Positions 56,297-64,000 of a DNA stretch of 64,000 nt are shown piece by piece. The DNA is from Brenneria nigrifluens DSM 30175 = ATCC 13028 (lineage in GTDB: Bacteria; Pseudomonadota; Gammaproteobacteria; Enterobacterales; Enterobacteriaceae). The position numbers and the translations under genes are program-made. Below the pieces are notes generated by a model. That model was not told where the DNA came from. It was given only the letters and a program-made list of their open reading frames with translations, and did not search any database. The stretch's first letter is position 1. Each line of letters starts with the position of its first letter. The stretch lies in the NCBI RefSeq assembly GCF_005484965.1, contig NZ_CP034036.1, positions 4,712,001 through 4,776,000 of the forward strand, in the 5' to 3' direction.

Positions 56297-57265
56297 TTAT
56301 TTACTGCTTTTGTTATCCACCAGAACCGCCAGCAAAATGACGACTGCTTTGACGATCATCTGGTAGTAAGAGGAAACCCCCAACAAATTCAGTCCGTTAT
56401 TAAGAAAGCCAAGGATCAGCGCGCCAATCAGCGTGCCGACGATACGTCCTTTGCCGCCGGCGAGGCTGGTGCCCCCCAGCACCACGGCGGCGATGGCGTC
56501 AAGCTCGTAGCCGGTTCCGGCGGTAGGCTGCGCCGACGATAAACGGGCCACTTCGATAATTCCCGCCAGGGCGGACAGCAGCCCGCACAGGGAATAGACG
56601 ATGATTTTGATTTTATCCACGCTGATGCCGGACAGCCGGGTGGCGGACTCATTCCCGCCCAGCGCGTAAATATATCGGCCTAACCGGGTGTGATGCAGCA
56701 TGTACCAGACCGCCGCAAATACCACGGCCATAATCCAGATCGGCGTCGGAATGCCTAGCGGACGGCCGATGCCGAACCAGCCGAAAGCGTCCGCCACATC
56801 GGAAAAGCCGGTGTTGATCGGGCTGCCGTTGGTGTAAACCATGGTGACGCCGCGCAGCAGCAGCATCATCACCAGCGTGGCGATAAACGCCTGAACCTTG
56901 CCTTTGGACACAATGACGCCGGTTCCGGCGCCGATAAGCGCGCCCAGCGCCAGCGCCCCGAAAACCGCCAACAGCGCATTAACCTCAAGGCCGACAATCG
57001 AGGCGGCGACCGCGCCGGTCAGCGCCAGCAAAGACCCGACGGAAAGATCGATGCCGGAGGTAAGAATGACCAGGGTCATTCCCACGGCCATAATGGCGTT
57101 CACCGAGGTTTGCTGCAGAATATTGAACAAATTGTTCAGGGTGAAAAAGTTGGGGCTCATGGCGGACACCACCGCAATAAGGATCAGCAGGGCAATCAGT
57201 GATTTCTGCTCCAATAGCCACTCTTTGCTGAACCAGCGCTTTGCCGCGATAGATTGGGAACTCAT
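56297..57265 (-). CDS. rbsC: Ribose ABC transporter permease RbsC
   Basis: RbsC forms the membrane channel of the ribose importer. The 322-residue product (321 in E. coli) has about ten hydrophobic segments. Typical blocks are VGMTLVILTSGIDLSVGSLLALTGAV and DAIAAVVLGGTSLAGGKGRIVGTLIGALILG near the C-terminus, the latter holding the coupling loop for RbsA. It starts 7 bp after rbsA and lies 25 bp before rbsB. Confidence 0.97.
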   Translation of the reverse strand: MSSQSIAAKRWFSKEWLLEQKSLIALLILIAVVSAMSPNFFTLNNLFNILQQTSVNAIMAVGMTLVILTSGIDLSVGSLLALTGAVAASIVGLEVNALLAVFGALALGALIGAGTGVIVSKGKVQAFIATLVMMLLLRGVTMVYTNGSPINTGFSDVADAFGWFGIGRPLGIPTPIWIMAVVFAAVWYMLHHTRLGRYIYALGGNESATRLSGISVDKIKIIVYSLCGLLSALAGIIEVARLSSAQPTAGTGYELDAIAAVVLGGTSLAGGKGRIVGTLIGALILGFLNNGLNLLGVSSYYQMIVKAVVILLAVLVDNKSSK

Positions 57266-57272
57266 GTCTGAC

Positions 57273-58778
57273 TTACTCCTGCTTTACGCCGTATTGCTTA
57301 CCAACGGCCGCGGCCATCAGCGCTTCCTGGGTAGCTTGCTCAATGGAAAATTCACCGCTTAAACGACCTTCGTGCATCACGATTACGCGATCGCTCATTC
57401 CCAATACTTCGGGCATTTCGGACGACACCAGTATGATGCTCAGCCCTTCTTGTTTGAACTGATTGATTAACTGATAAATTTCTTTCTTCGCTCCCACGTC
57501 GACCCCGCGCGTCGGCTCATCGAGAATCAGTACGTTAGGGCGGGTCATCAAGCCGCGGGCGATGGCGACTTTTTGCTGATTCCCGCCGGACAGCAGCCCG
57601 ATAGGCTGTTCCATGGACGGGGTTTTGATATTGAACAGACGGATAAAATCGCCCACCGCCAGCTGCTCTTCGGGATGCTTAAGCCGCCCGCCGCGACGGC
57701 TGAAGTAGCGCAGCGCGGTTAACGACATGTTCTCTTTAACCGACATGCCTAATACCAGCCCGTCGCGTTTGCGGTCTTCGGAAATATAAACAATGCCGTT
57801 CGCCAGGCCATCCTGCGGCCTGCGGGTTACCACTTCGCGGCCGTCCAGCGCCACGTAGCCCGCCGTGCGCGGCAGCGCGCCGTAAAGGATCTTCATCAAC
57901 TCGGTGCGTCCGGCGCCCATCAGCCCCGCCACGCCAAGAATTTCCCCTTTGCGTACGGTAAAGCTGACGTCATCCACGCCCGGCCCGGAAAGATTTTTCA
58001 CCAGCAGGCGAACCGCTCCCGGCGCCTGGTTCAGGCGCGGATATTGCTCTTCAAGCTTGCGCCCCACCATCATTTCAATCAGCCGTTCTTCCTGCAGCTC
58101 ACTGACCGTGCGTTCGCCGATAAACTGACCGTCGCGGAACACGGTGACGTCGTCGCATATTTCGAAAATTTCTTTCAGACGGTGGGAAATATAGACAATG
58201 CCGCGCCCCTCGGCCTGTAGCTCTTTAATTACGCTGAATAACGACGCGGTTTCGGTATCGGTCAAAGCATCGGTGGGTTCATCCATAATGATGACTTTCG
58301 ATTCAAAGCTCAGCACCTTGGCGATTTCCACCATTTGCTGATCGCCAATCGACAGTTCCGCCACCGTGCGCCGGCTGTCATAGCGCAGATTAAGCCGCTT
58401 CAGCAGTTTGTCCGCTTCCTGATACATCTTTTTCCAGTCGATGCGGCCAAAACGGTTGGTAAATTCACGGCCGAGAAAGATGTTTTCCGCGATCGTCAGT
58501 TGGGGGATCAGGTTAAGCTCCTGATGGATAATGCCGATCCCCGCTTCCTGGGAGGCTTTGGGACCGCTGAAATCCACTTCGTTTCCCAGAAAACGCACGC
58601 TGCCGGCGTCTTTGTTATAGATGCCGGTCAACACCTTCATCATGGTGGACTTGCCGGCGCCATTCTCCCCCACCAGCGCCATGACTTTCCCCGGGTAAAC
58701 GTTCAATGCGGCGCCGGAAAGCGCCTTAACGCCGGGAAACGCCTTATTGATTCCTTGCAGTTGCAGTAAAGGTTGCAT
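57273..58778 (-). CDS. rbsA: Ribose ABC transporter ATPase RbsA
   Basis: RbsA energises ribose uptake and is a fused double ATPase of 501 residues, as in E. coli. First nucleotide-binding domain: Walker A GENGAGKST, signature LSIGDQQMVEIAKVL, Walker B VIIMDEPTDALT. Second domain: degenerate Walker A GLMGAGRTE, signature LLSGGNQQKVAIARGL, Walker B VLILDEPTRGVD. The degenerate second Walker A is normal for this family. rbsD ends 7 bp upstream. Confidence 0.98.
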   Translation of the reverse strand: MQPLLQLQGINKAFPGVKALSGAALNVYPGKVMALVGENGAGKSTMMKVLTGIYNKDAGSVRFLGNEVDFSGPKASQEAGIGIIHQELNLIPQLTIAENIFLGREFTNRFGRIDWKKMYQEADKLLKRLNLRYDSRRTVAELSIGDQQMVEIAKVLSFESKVIIMDEPTDALTDTETASLFSVIKELQAEGRGIVYISHRLKEIFEICDDVTVFRDGQFIGERTVSELQEERLIEMMVGRKLEEQYPRLNQAPGAVRLLVKNLSGPGVDDVSFTVRKGEILGVAGLMGAGRTELMKILYGALPRTAGYVALDGREVVTRRPQDGLANGIVYISEDRKRDGLVLGMSVKENMSLTALRYFSRRGGRLKHPEEQLAVGDFIRLFNIKTPSMEQPIGLLSGGNQQKVAIARGLMTRPNVLILDEPTRGVDVGAKKEIYQLINQFKQEGLSIILVSSEMPEVLGMSDRVIVMHEGRLSGEFSIEQATQEALMAAAVGKQYGVKQE

Positions 58779-58785
58779 CGATTCC

Positions 58786-59205
58786 TCAGAACGTTACGCC
58801 GGCGCAAAGGATGACATTGGCATACGGGGAACATTCCCCGCTGCGAATGACCGCCCGGCTTTTTCCGCTTTGGATCTTAAAATCTTCATGACTGACATAA
58901 TGCACTTCAATGGAGTTTCCCTGGTTCAGCTCAAGTTGTTTCAACTGATCAAGTAACGCTTTATGAAGTTGTGGATTTTTTTCGATAATTTCCTGCGCCA
59001 GGATCGCCGCTTCGACCTGCATCTCGCTGGTTACCGCCGCAACCACCTGTAAAAAAGTCGGCACGTTGTGGGTTAACGCCAGATCGATACGGGTAGTGGT
59101 ATCGGGGATAGGTAAACCGGCGTCGCCGATAACCAGCCGATCGGTATGCCCCAGCCGGGAAATAAGCGCAGAAACCTCAGAATGTAGTAATACCGCTTTT
59201 TTCAT
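58786..59205 (-). CDS. rbsD: D-ribose pyranase RbsD
   Basis: RbsD interconverts the pyranose and furanose forms of ribose so that RbsK can use it. The product is 139 residues, as in E. coli, opening MKKAVLLHSEVSALISRLGHTDRLVIGDAGLPIP; the catalytic His20 equivalent is in RLGHTD and the C-terminal VRSGECSPYANVILCAGVTF is conserved. It is the first gene of rbsDACBKR and lies directly behind two RbsR operators. Confidence 0.97.
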   Translation of the reverse strand: MKKAVLLHSEVSALISRLGHTDRLVIGDAGLPIPDTTTRIDLALTHNVPTFLQVVAAVTSEMQVEAAILAQEIIEKNPQLHKALLDQLKQLELNQGNSIEVHYVSHEDFKIQSGKSRAVIRSGECSPYANVILCAGVTF

Positions 59206-59218
59206 GTTCTTTATCTCG

Positions 59219-59238
59219 CCAGCGAAACGTTTCGCTGG
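59219..59238 (-). promoter_or_regulatory. RbsR operator O1
   Basis: CCAGCGAAACGTTTCGCTGG is a perfect 20-bp palindrome and matches the E. coli RbsR operator. It lies between the rbsD -10 and the start codon, where it would block transcription. Confidence 0.92.
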
Positions 59239-59243
59239 TGATG

Positions 59244-59273
59244 ATTGTAGAAAGAGATAACGCGGAAAGGCAA
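59244..59273 (-). promoter_or_regulatory. Promoter of the rbs operon
   Basis: TTGCCT (59273-59268), an 18-bp spacer and TACAAT (59249-59244) on the minus strand, immediately before the RbsR operator. Confidence 0.65.
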
Positions 59274-59289
59274 AGAGAAGATTACAAAA

Positions 59290-59318
59290 ATGTGATCGTT
59301 ATCGAAACGTTTCGTTGG
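59290..59318 (-). promoter_or_regulatory. Second RbsR-like operator with CRP-like half-site
   Basis: CGAAACGTTTCG (59303-59314) repeats the O1 core, 76 bp away (about seven helical turns), so looping is possible. TGTGATCG (59291-59298) beside it resembles half a CRP site; the other half is poor. Confidence 0.7.
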
Positions 59319-59540
59319 CGGGAAAATAAAACGGCGAATGCCGGACGAGATTATTTATAGAGTAGTCTGTAAGCTTGAGATACTCGGCCCCTCGCCACGC
59401 TCTCCTTAATAACGAAATTTGTCAATAATCTGAAAAGGTTGCATCAAATGGAAAGCGTTGGCGAAGCATCAGGGGAAACAGGGAATGGGTTCCCTTATCC
59501 CCCGTTTGCCGATTTTTAAACGATGGGCATCAGCGGGCGA

Positions 59541-59945
59541 TTACTGGATTTTCTTCACCTGTTTGACATCCAGCTCGGCCGAGTTAAAGCCCTTGTCGAG
59601 CTCGCCTTGCAGTTCAACTTTGTCCTGCGGCGATATGGTCTGTCCGTTCCAGTATTTATCATCGATTTCAACCGTGATGGTGCCCGTCTCGTCTCGGAAC
59701 AGATAATCCTCATCGCCGACGCGCTGCTCGATGTTGCCGCGCAGCGTCACCCAGCTGTCATCTTTCAGATCTTTCGCTTTTGCTACCGTGGTTACGCTGC
59801 CGTTAGGGTTTGAAAACCCGCCCTGGGCAGGCTGATGTTGCGTCGTTTTGGCGTTCGGGTCCAAAAATCCTCCGCCGCTTTGGGCGGCGAAAACCGGCGC
59901 GGAACATAACGCAGCGATAGCAAATACAGCGGCTGTCTTTTTCAT
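59541..59945 (-). CDS. ygiW: BOF-family periplasmic protein YgiW (VisP-like)
   Basis: YgiW is a small periplasmic OB-fold protein of the BOF family, called VisP in Salmonella and linked to stress and envelope sensing. The precursor is 134 residues (130 in E. coli) with a 20-residue signal peptide (MKKTAAVFAIAALCSAPVFA). Two short GGF repeats (GGGFLDPN, GGFSNPNGSVTTV) precede the OB domain with WVTLRGNIEQRVGDEDYLFRDETGTITVEIDDKYWNG. It is divergent from qseBC, as in E. coli, where QseB controls it. Confidence 0.95.
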   Translation of the reverse strand: MKKTAAVFAIAALCSAPVFAAQSGGGFLDPNAKTTQHQPAQGGFSNPNGSVTTVAKAKDLKDDSWVTLRGNIEQRVGDEDYLFRDETGTITVEIDDKYWNGQTISPQDKVELQGELDKGFNSAELDVKQVKKIQ

Positions 59946-60169
59946 AGCATCTTTTCCTTATTTATCTCTTGTCGTCGTGCAGTAAAACTGCGCGTTGTTT
60001 GTCTGACGCGACGAGTTAAACAAAATGTTCTTAACAGAATCTTAAGTATAGTTCAGTTTCTCTTATATTTATTAATCCTGTGGATCACCACCCGTTTATG
60101 GTTTTTCCGGTTGTCAATCCGGCGCGTTAAACCGTATAACATCATTGTATACAAATAGGGTGGGCGGTG

Positions 60170-60832
60170 ATGAGAATACTGTTGATAGAAGACGATCGTC
60201 TGATTGGCGACGGCATCAAGGCCGGACTGATTAAGCTGGGCTTTAGCGTTGACTGGTTTATGCAGGGCAAAGCCGGGCTGATCGCGCTGCAAGCCGCCCC
60301 CTATGACGCCGCGATCCTTGATTTGAGTCTGCCGGAAATAGACGGGCTGGATATCCTGCGCCAGTGGCGTAAGGACGGACAAGATGAGCCGGTATTGATC
60401 CTCACCGCGCGGGACGCGCTGGAACAGCGCGTTGCCGGCCTGCAGTCGGGCGCCGACGACTATCTGTGCAAACCTTTTGCTCTGGCGGAAGTTGCCGCGC
60501 GCCTGCAGGCGTTAATCCGCCGCCGGCACGGTCAATTACAGCCCACGCTGACCCACGGCGCGGTATCCCTTGAACCGGGTTCCCGCACCGTTACCTGCAA
60601 TAATCAACCGGTGGCGCTTAAATCCCGCGAGCTGGCGCTGCTTGAGCTGTTCCTGATGAACCCCCAGCGGGTGCTGACCCGTTCGCAGTTGGAAGAAAAG
60701 CTCTACGGATGGGACGACGACGTTTCCAGCAACGCCGTGGAAGTGCATATTCACCACCTGCGTAAAAAACTGGGCAGCGAATTTATCCGCACGGTGCACG
60801 GCGTCGGCTATATTCTGGGAGCGGCGCCATGA
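60170..60832 (+). CDS. qseB: Response regulator QseB (OmpR family)
   Basis: QseB is the DNA-binding partner of the sensor QseC and controls motility and virulence genes in enteric bacteria. From ATG 60170 (MRILLIEDDRLIGDG) the product is 220 residues (219 in E. coli). Receiver domain: acidic pair EDD, phosphoacceptor D51 (ILDLSLPEIDG), Lys in LCKPF. OmpR-type winged helix: LKSRELALLELFL, DDDVSSNAVEVHIHHLRKKLG, TVHGVGYILG. qseC overlaps its 3' end by four bases. It might also be the close paralogue PmrA by sequence alone, but pairing with QseC and ygiW settles the call. Confidence 0.93.
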   Translation: MRILLIEDDRLIGDGIKAGLIKLGFSVDWFMQGKAGLIALQAAPYDAAILDLSLPEIDGLDILRQWRKDGQDEPVLILTARDALEQRVAGLQSGADDYLCKPFALAEVAARLQALIRRRHGQLQPTLTHGAVSLEPGSRTVTCNNQPVALKSRELALLELFLMNPQRVLTRSQLEEKLYGWDDDVSSNAVEVHIHHLRKKLGSEFIRTVHGVGYILGAAP

Positions 60833-62178
60833 CGCGCCTCAGCCTGCGTTTACGGCTGATCGCCGGTTTTGTTCTGCTGACGCTGCTTTGCTGGGGCGCC
60901 GCCGGGATCCTGTCGTGGCATCAAACCCGCGAGCATATCAACGAGCTGTTCGATACCCAGCAGATGCTGTTCGCCAAGCGGCTGGCCACCATGCATCCGG
61001 ATGAAATCGAGGTGGATTCCCCCTCCCTGCCGAAAACCAAAAGCCTGGTGCGCGAAAGGCGCGGGGAACAGGAGGACGACGCGCTGGCCTTCGCCATTTT
61101 TACCCGCGACGGCCGGATGGCGCTGAACGACGGCGAGAACGGCAAAGATTTTATCTTCGACTACGCGCAAAACGGCTTCACCAACGGCAGGCTGCGCGAT
61201 GATAACGACCGGTGGCGCATGGTATGGCTGGCGACGGCGGATAATCGTTATGTGGTGGTGGTAGGCCAGGAGTGGGAGTACCGTCAGGATATGGCGCTGG
61301 GGCTGGTAAAAACCAACCTCCTGCCCTGGCTGTTTGCCCTGCCGGTTATGCTGCTGTTGATGTTCTGGCTGGTTTCCCGCGAACTGTCGCCGCTGAAACG
61401 CCTCGCCACGCAGCTTCGCCGGCGTCCGCCGGAGGACGACGCCCCGCTGGATACCCATGCCGTTCCGCAGGAAGTGCGCCCGCTGGTGAATGAACTTAAC
61501 AGCCTGTTCGTGCGCATCGGCGAGATGCTGCTGCGCGAGCGCCGCTTTACCGCGGACGCCGCACATGAATTACGCAGCCCGCTGGCCGCGCTGAAGGTGC
61601 AGACGGAATTGGCGCAGTTGGCTTACGATGACGAACCCGTGCGCCGCCATGCCCTGAATAATCTGGACGAGGGAATCGATCGCGCCGCGCGGCTGGTGGA
61701 TCAGCTGTTAACGCTGTCGCGGCTTGACTCGGAATCGTTCGCCGACGAGCGGCAGCCGGTGGAACTACAGGCGCTGCTGCAGCAAATGGTTATCGACCAT
61801 TACCATAAAGCGCAGGCGGCAGGCATTGAACTGAAGCTGGAGGTGCCGAAAGATCCCATCGTTCGCCAGGGGCACCCGTTGCTGCTGACGCTGCTGATTC
61901 GCAATCTGCTTGATAACGCCATTCGCTACAGCCACCAGGGCGGAACGGTAACGCTGACGCTCACGGCGCGATGCATACAGGTTAGCGATGAGGGGCCGGG
62001 CATCGACGACGCGGTATTGGCGCGGGTCGGCGAACGCTTTTTTCGCCCGCCGGGACAGGAGAAGTCCGGCAGCGGTTTGGGCATCTCCATTGTCAATAAT
62101 ATCGCCCGCCTGCACGGCATGCGGGCGACCTTCGCCAATCGGCCGGAAGGGGGTCTGAAGGTCGCGGTAAATTGGTGA
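60829..62178 (+). CDS. qseC: Sensor histidine kinase QseC
   Basis: QseC is a membrane sensor reported to respond to autoinducer-3 and catecholamines. The product is 449 residues as in E. coli. Two membrane segments (about 10-30 and 163-183) enclose a periplasmic domain. HAMP, then the HisKA motif with H246 in FTADAAHELRSPLAAL, and HATPase motifs LIRNLLDNAIRYSHQGG, VSDEGPGIDD and EKSGSGLGISIVNNIA. The start overlaps qseB in ATGA. It converges on kup with a hairpin between. Confidence 0.94.
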   Translation: MTRLSLRLRLIAGFVLLTLLCWGAAGILSWHQTREHINELFDTQQMLFAKRLATMHPDEIEVDSPSLPKTKSLVRERRGEQEDDALAFAIFTRDGRMALNDGENGKDFIFDYAQNGFTNGRLRDDNDRWRMVWLATADNRYVVVVGQEWEYRQDMALGLVKTNLLPWLFALPVMLLLMFWLVSRELSPLKRLATQLRRRPPEDDAPLDTHAVPQEVRPLVNELNSLFVRIGEMLLRERRFTADAAHELRSPLAALKVQTELAQLAYDDEPVRRHALNNLDEGIDRAARLVDQLLTLSRLDSESFADERQPVELQALLQQMVIDHYHKAQAAGIELKLEVPKDPIVRQGHPLLLTLLIRNLLDNAIRYSHQGGTVTLTLTARCIQVSDEGPGIDDAVLARVGERFFRPPGQEKSGSGLGISIVNNIARLHGMRATFANRPEGGLKVAVNW

Positions 62179-62199
62179 CGCGCTGCTTTCCCAGCGCGT
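62178..62199. terminator. Hairpin between convergent qseC and kup
   Basis: ACGCGCTG (62178-62185) pairs with CAGCGCGT (62192-62199) around a six-base loop. It fills most of the 29-bp gap and can stop both transcripts, though T-runs are short. Confidence 0.6.
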
Positions 62200-62207
62200 T
62201 GAACGAT

Positions 62208-64000
62208 TTAAATCTCCACCTGAATACCAAGCTCAATCAACCGGTTGGGGGGGATTTCAAACTGATCGCCCGCCCGCAGGGCATTGCGGCTGAGCATCAT
62301 AAACAGCTTGCCGCGCATGCGCAGATACCAGGGGCGTTTCCCCATCGTCAGCGATTCATTGGACATAAAAAACGAGGTTTCCATCATCTGGCAGGTCAAG
62401 CCATCCTGCCAGCAGCGGTGAAACACCTCTTCCACGTTGGGGGTTTCGCGCCAGCCGTAGTTGGCGATAACCCGCCAGAAGGTTGGCGAAAGCTGTTCCA
62501 CCGTCACCCGCCGGGCATTGAGCACATAAGGCGCGTCTTCGTTACGCATGGTCAGCAGCACCACCCGTTGGTGCAATATCTTGTTGTGTTTCAGGTTGTG
62601 CAACAGGGCGAACGGGATAACGTGGGTGGCGCGCGACAGGTAAACAGCCGTGCCCGGCACCCTGAGCGGCGGCGATTTCTCCAGCGAGGCGATCATCGCG
62701 TCCAGCGAATTGCCGTGTTCATGCAGGCGGCGCAGCAACCTGAAGCGTTCGCTTTTCCAGGTGGTCATAATGACGAACATCGCCGTGCCCAGCATCAGCG
62801 GCAGCCAGCCGCCGGACAGGATTTTCCCCACGTTGGCTAAAAACATCGGCACATCGACAAGCAGCAGCCCGGTAAGCAATATCCAAACCAGATAGCGGTG
62901 CCAGTGCCAGTTTTTTATCGCCACCGTACAGAACAGGATGCTGGTCAACACCATGGTTCCGGTTACCGCGATGCCATACGCGGCCGCCAGGCTGCTCGAA
63001 TGCTCAAAGCTGACGATCACTATCACCACCGCGATATATAACAGCCAGTTAACCACCGGAATATAAATCTGGCCGGATTCCATATCGGAGGTGTGGACAA
63101 TGCGCATCGGCGGAAGATACCCCAGACGAACCGCCTGGCGCGTAAGTGAAAACACCCCGGAAATAACCGCCTGCGATGCAATGATCGTCGCCAGCGTGGC
63201 CAGCACCATTAACGGTATCAGCGCCCAACCGGGCGCCAGCAGAAAGAAGGGGTTTTTAATCGCTTCCGGATGTTTTAGCAATAAGGCGCCCTGGCCGAAA
63301 TAGTTCAGCACCAGCGACGGCAGCACCACGCTAAACCAGGCGAGACGAATGGGAAACTTGCCGAAATGCCCCATATCCGCGTACAGCGCCTCCACGCCGG
63401 TAATCGCCAGCACCACCGCGCCCAACGCGAAAAACGACACCGTTTGGTATTCGGCGAAGAAGCGGATGGCCCACAGCGGATTTAGCGCCCGCAGCACCTG
63501 CGGGTTATCGATGATGCTGTCCGCCCCGAGGATCGCCAGCGTAACAAACCACACCAGCATCACCGGGGCGAACAATTTCCCCACGCTGCCGGTGCCGCGT
63601 TTTTGAATAATAAACAGCAGCGTCAGAACCATAATCGACAGGGGAACGATATAGTGTTCCATCGATGGCGCGGCGATTTCCATCCCCTCAATGGCGGACA
63701 TTACCGATATCGCCGGGGTAATGACCACTTCCCCATAAAAGAAGCTGCCGCCAATCAGTCCCATAATCACCAGCACCGAGGTCATCCGGTCAGAAGTATT
63801 GCGCCCGGCCAACGACATCAGCGTAAGTATCCCCCCCTCGCCGGCGTTATCGGCCCGCATTACATAGGTCAGGTACTTAATCGAAACCACAACAACCAAT
63901 AACCAAAAGATTAAAGAAAGAAAACCAAATACCGAATCAGGTTCGACGCCAAGGCCAAACTGCCCGGATAAACACTCTCTTAGCGTATAAAGCGGACTGG
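62208..64000 (-). CDS. kup: Low-affinity potassium transporter Kup, 5' end outside window
   Basis: Kup is a proton-coupled potassium uptake protein of the inner membrane. The frame runs through the window edge: 597 codons are present and E. coli Kup has 622, so only about the first 25 residues are missing. The first visible residues SPLYTLRECLSGQFGLGVEP match Kup directly after its GDIGTSPLYTL signature; an internal GTG at 63899 is not the start. About 12 membrane segments and the C-terminal cytoplasmic domain (GWRETPNVEEVFHRCWQDG ... LIELGIQVEI) are intact. In E. coli kup precedes rbsD directly; here ygiW-qseBC lie between them. Confidence 0.97.
   Translation of the reverse strand, partial: SPLYTLRECLSGQFGLGVEPDSVFGFLSLIFWLLVVVVSIKYLTYVMRADNAGEGGILTLMSLAGRNTSDRMTSVLVIMGLIGGSFFYGEVVITPAISVMSAIEGMEIAAPSMEHYIVPLSIMVLTLLFIIQKRGTGSVGKLFAPVMLVWFVTLAILGADSIIDNPQVLRALNPLWAIRFFAEYQTVSFFALGAVVLAITGVEALYADMGHFGKFPIRLAWFSVVLPSLVLNYFGQGALLLKHPEAIKNPFFLLAPGWALIPLMVLATLATIIASQAVISGVFSLTRQAVRLGYLPPMRIVHTSDMESGQIYIPVVNWLLYIAVVIVIVSFEHSSSLAAAYGIAVTGTMVLTSILFCTVAIKNWHWHRYLVWILLTGLLLVDVPMFLANVGKILSGGWLPLMLGTAMFVIMTTWKSERFRLLRRLHEHGNSLDAMIASLEKSPPLRVPGTAVYLSRATHVIPFALLHNLKHNKILHQRVVLLTMRNEDAPYVLNARRVTVEQLSPTFWRVIANYGWRETPNVEEVFHRCWQDGLTCQMMETSFFMSNESLTMGKRPWYLRMRGKLFMMLSRNALRAGDQFEIPPNRLIELGIQVEI

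Overview
The window is a chromosomal segment of an enterobacterium. Nearly every gene has a full-length Escherichia coli counterpart in the same local order, GC content is in the mid-fifties except in a few islands, and the rRNA, Spot 42 and tRNA genes are enterobacterial. Gene order and the diverged coding sequences suggest a plant- or insect-associated lineage such as Pectobacteriaceae (Brenneria, Dickeya or Pectobacterium type). That genus-level guess is inference only.

Layout. 1-1.4 kb: 3' part of katG. 1.4-2.9 kb: an AT-rich accessory island with a Fic-domain protein and a partner HTH protein ('mobile mystery' B and A). 2.9-14.2 kb: gor, rlmJ, prlC-rsmJ, a DAO-type FAD oxidoreductase (where E. 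coli has dtpB), uspA/uspB, pitA and yhiN. 14.3-17.3 kb: an OmpX/Ail-type gene without a credible start, tRNA-Pro(CGG), a decayed fragment of uhpA, and eptB. 17.4-28.7 kb: ligB, then gmk and rpoZ-spoT-trmH-recG, xanP behind a PurR box, and the AsmA-family gene yicH. 28.8-39.8 kb: fabY, dtd, yihX, typA, the nitrogen regulon glnA-glnL-glnG with its NtrC and sigma-54 sites, yshB, hemN and yihI. 40-47.4 kb: engB, Spot 42 RNA (spf), polA, dsbA-srkA, yihD and mobAB. 47.5-53.3 kb: a complete rRNA operon on the minus strand (16S, tRNA-Glu, 23S, 5S) with P1/P2 promoters, boxA sites and terminator. 53.4-59.3 kb: the ribose operon rbsDACBKR with RbsR operators. 59.5-64 kb: ygiW, qseBC, and kup cut by the window end.

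Most genes are core housekeeping functions: redox balance, rRNA and tRNA modification, (p)ppGpp metabolism, nitrogen control, replication and repair, periplasmic disulfide formation, molybdenum cofactor maturation, and ribose and potassium uptake.

Points most worth a second look: (1) a dispersed intergenic repeat built from chained small hairpins, seen at three loci, with base-pair-preserving differences between copies; one copy lies inside the 23S-5S spacer of the rRNA operon; (2) two long intervening sequences in the 23S gene, at helices 25 and 45, predicting fragmented 23S rRNA; (3) the rRNA operon has rrnC-type flanks on one side and rrnA-type flanks on the other, compared with E. coli; (4) the Fic/HTH island between katG and gor; (5) a uhpA relic and a start-less ompX-like gene beside tRNA-Pro; (6) tandem DnaA boxes next to a GATC palindrome upstream of polA. 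I found no CRISPR array, transposase, integrase or prophage.
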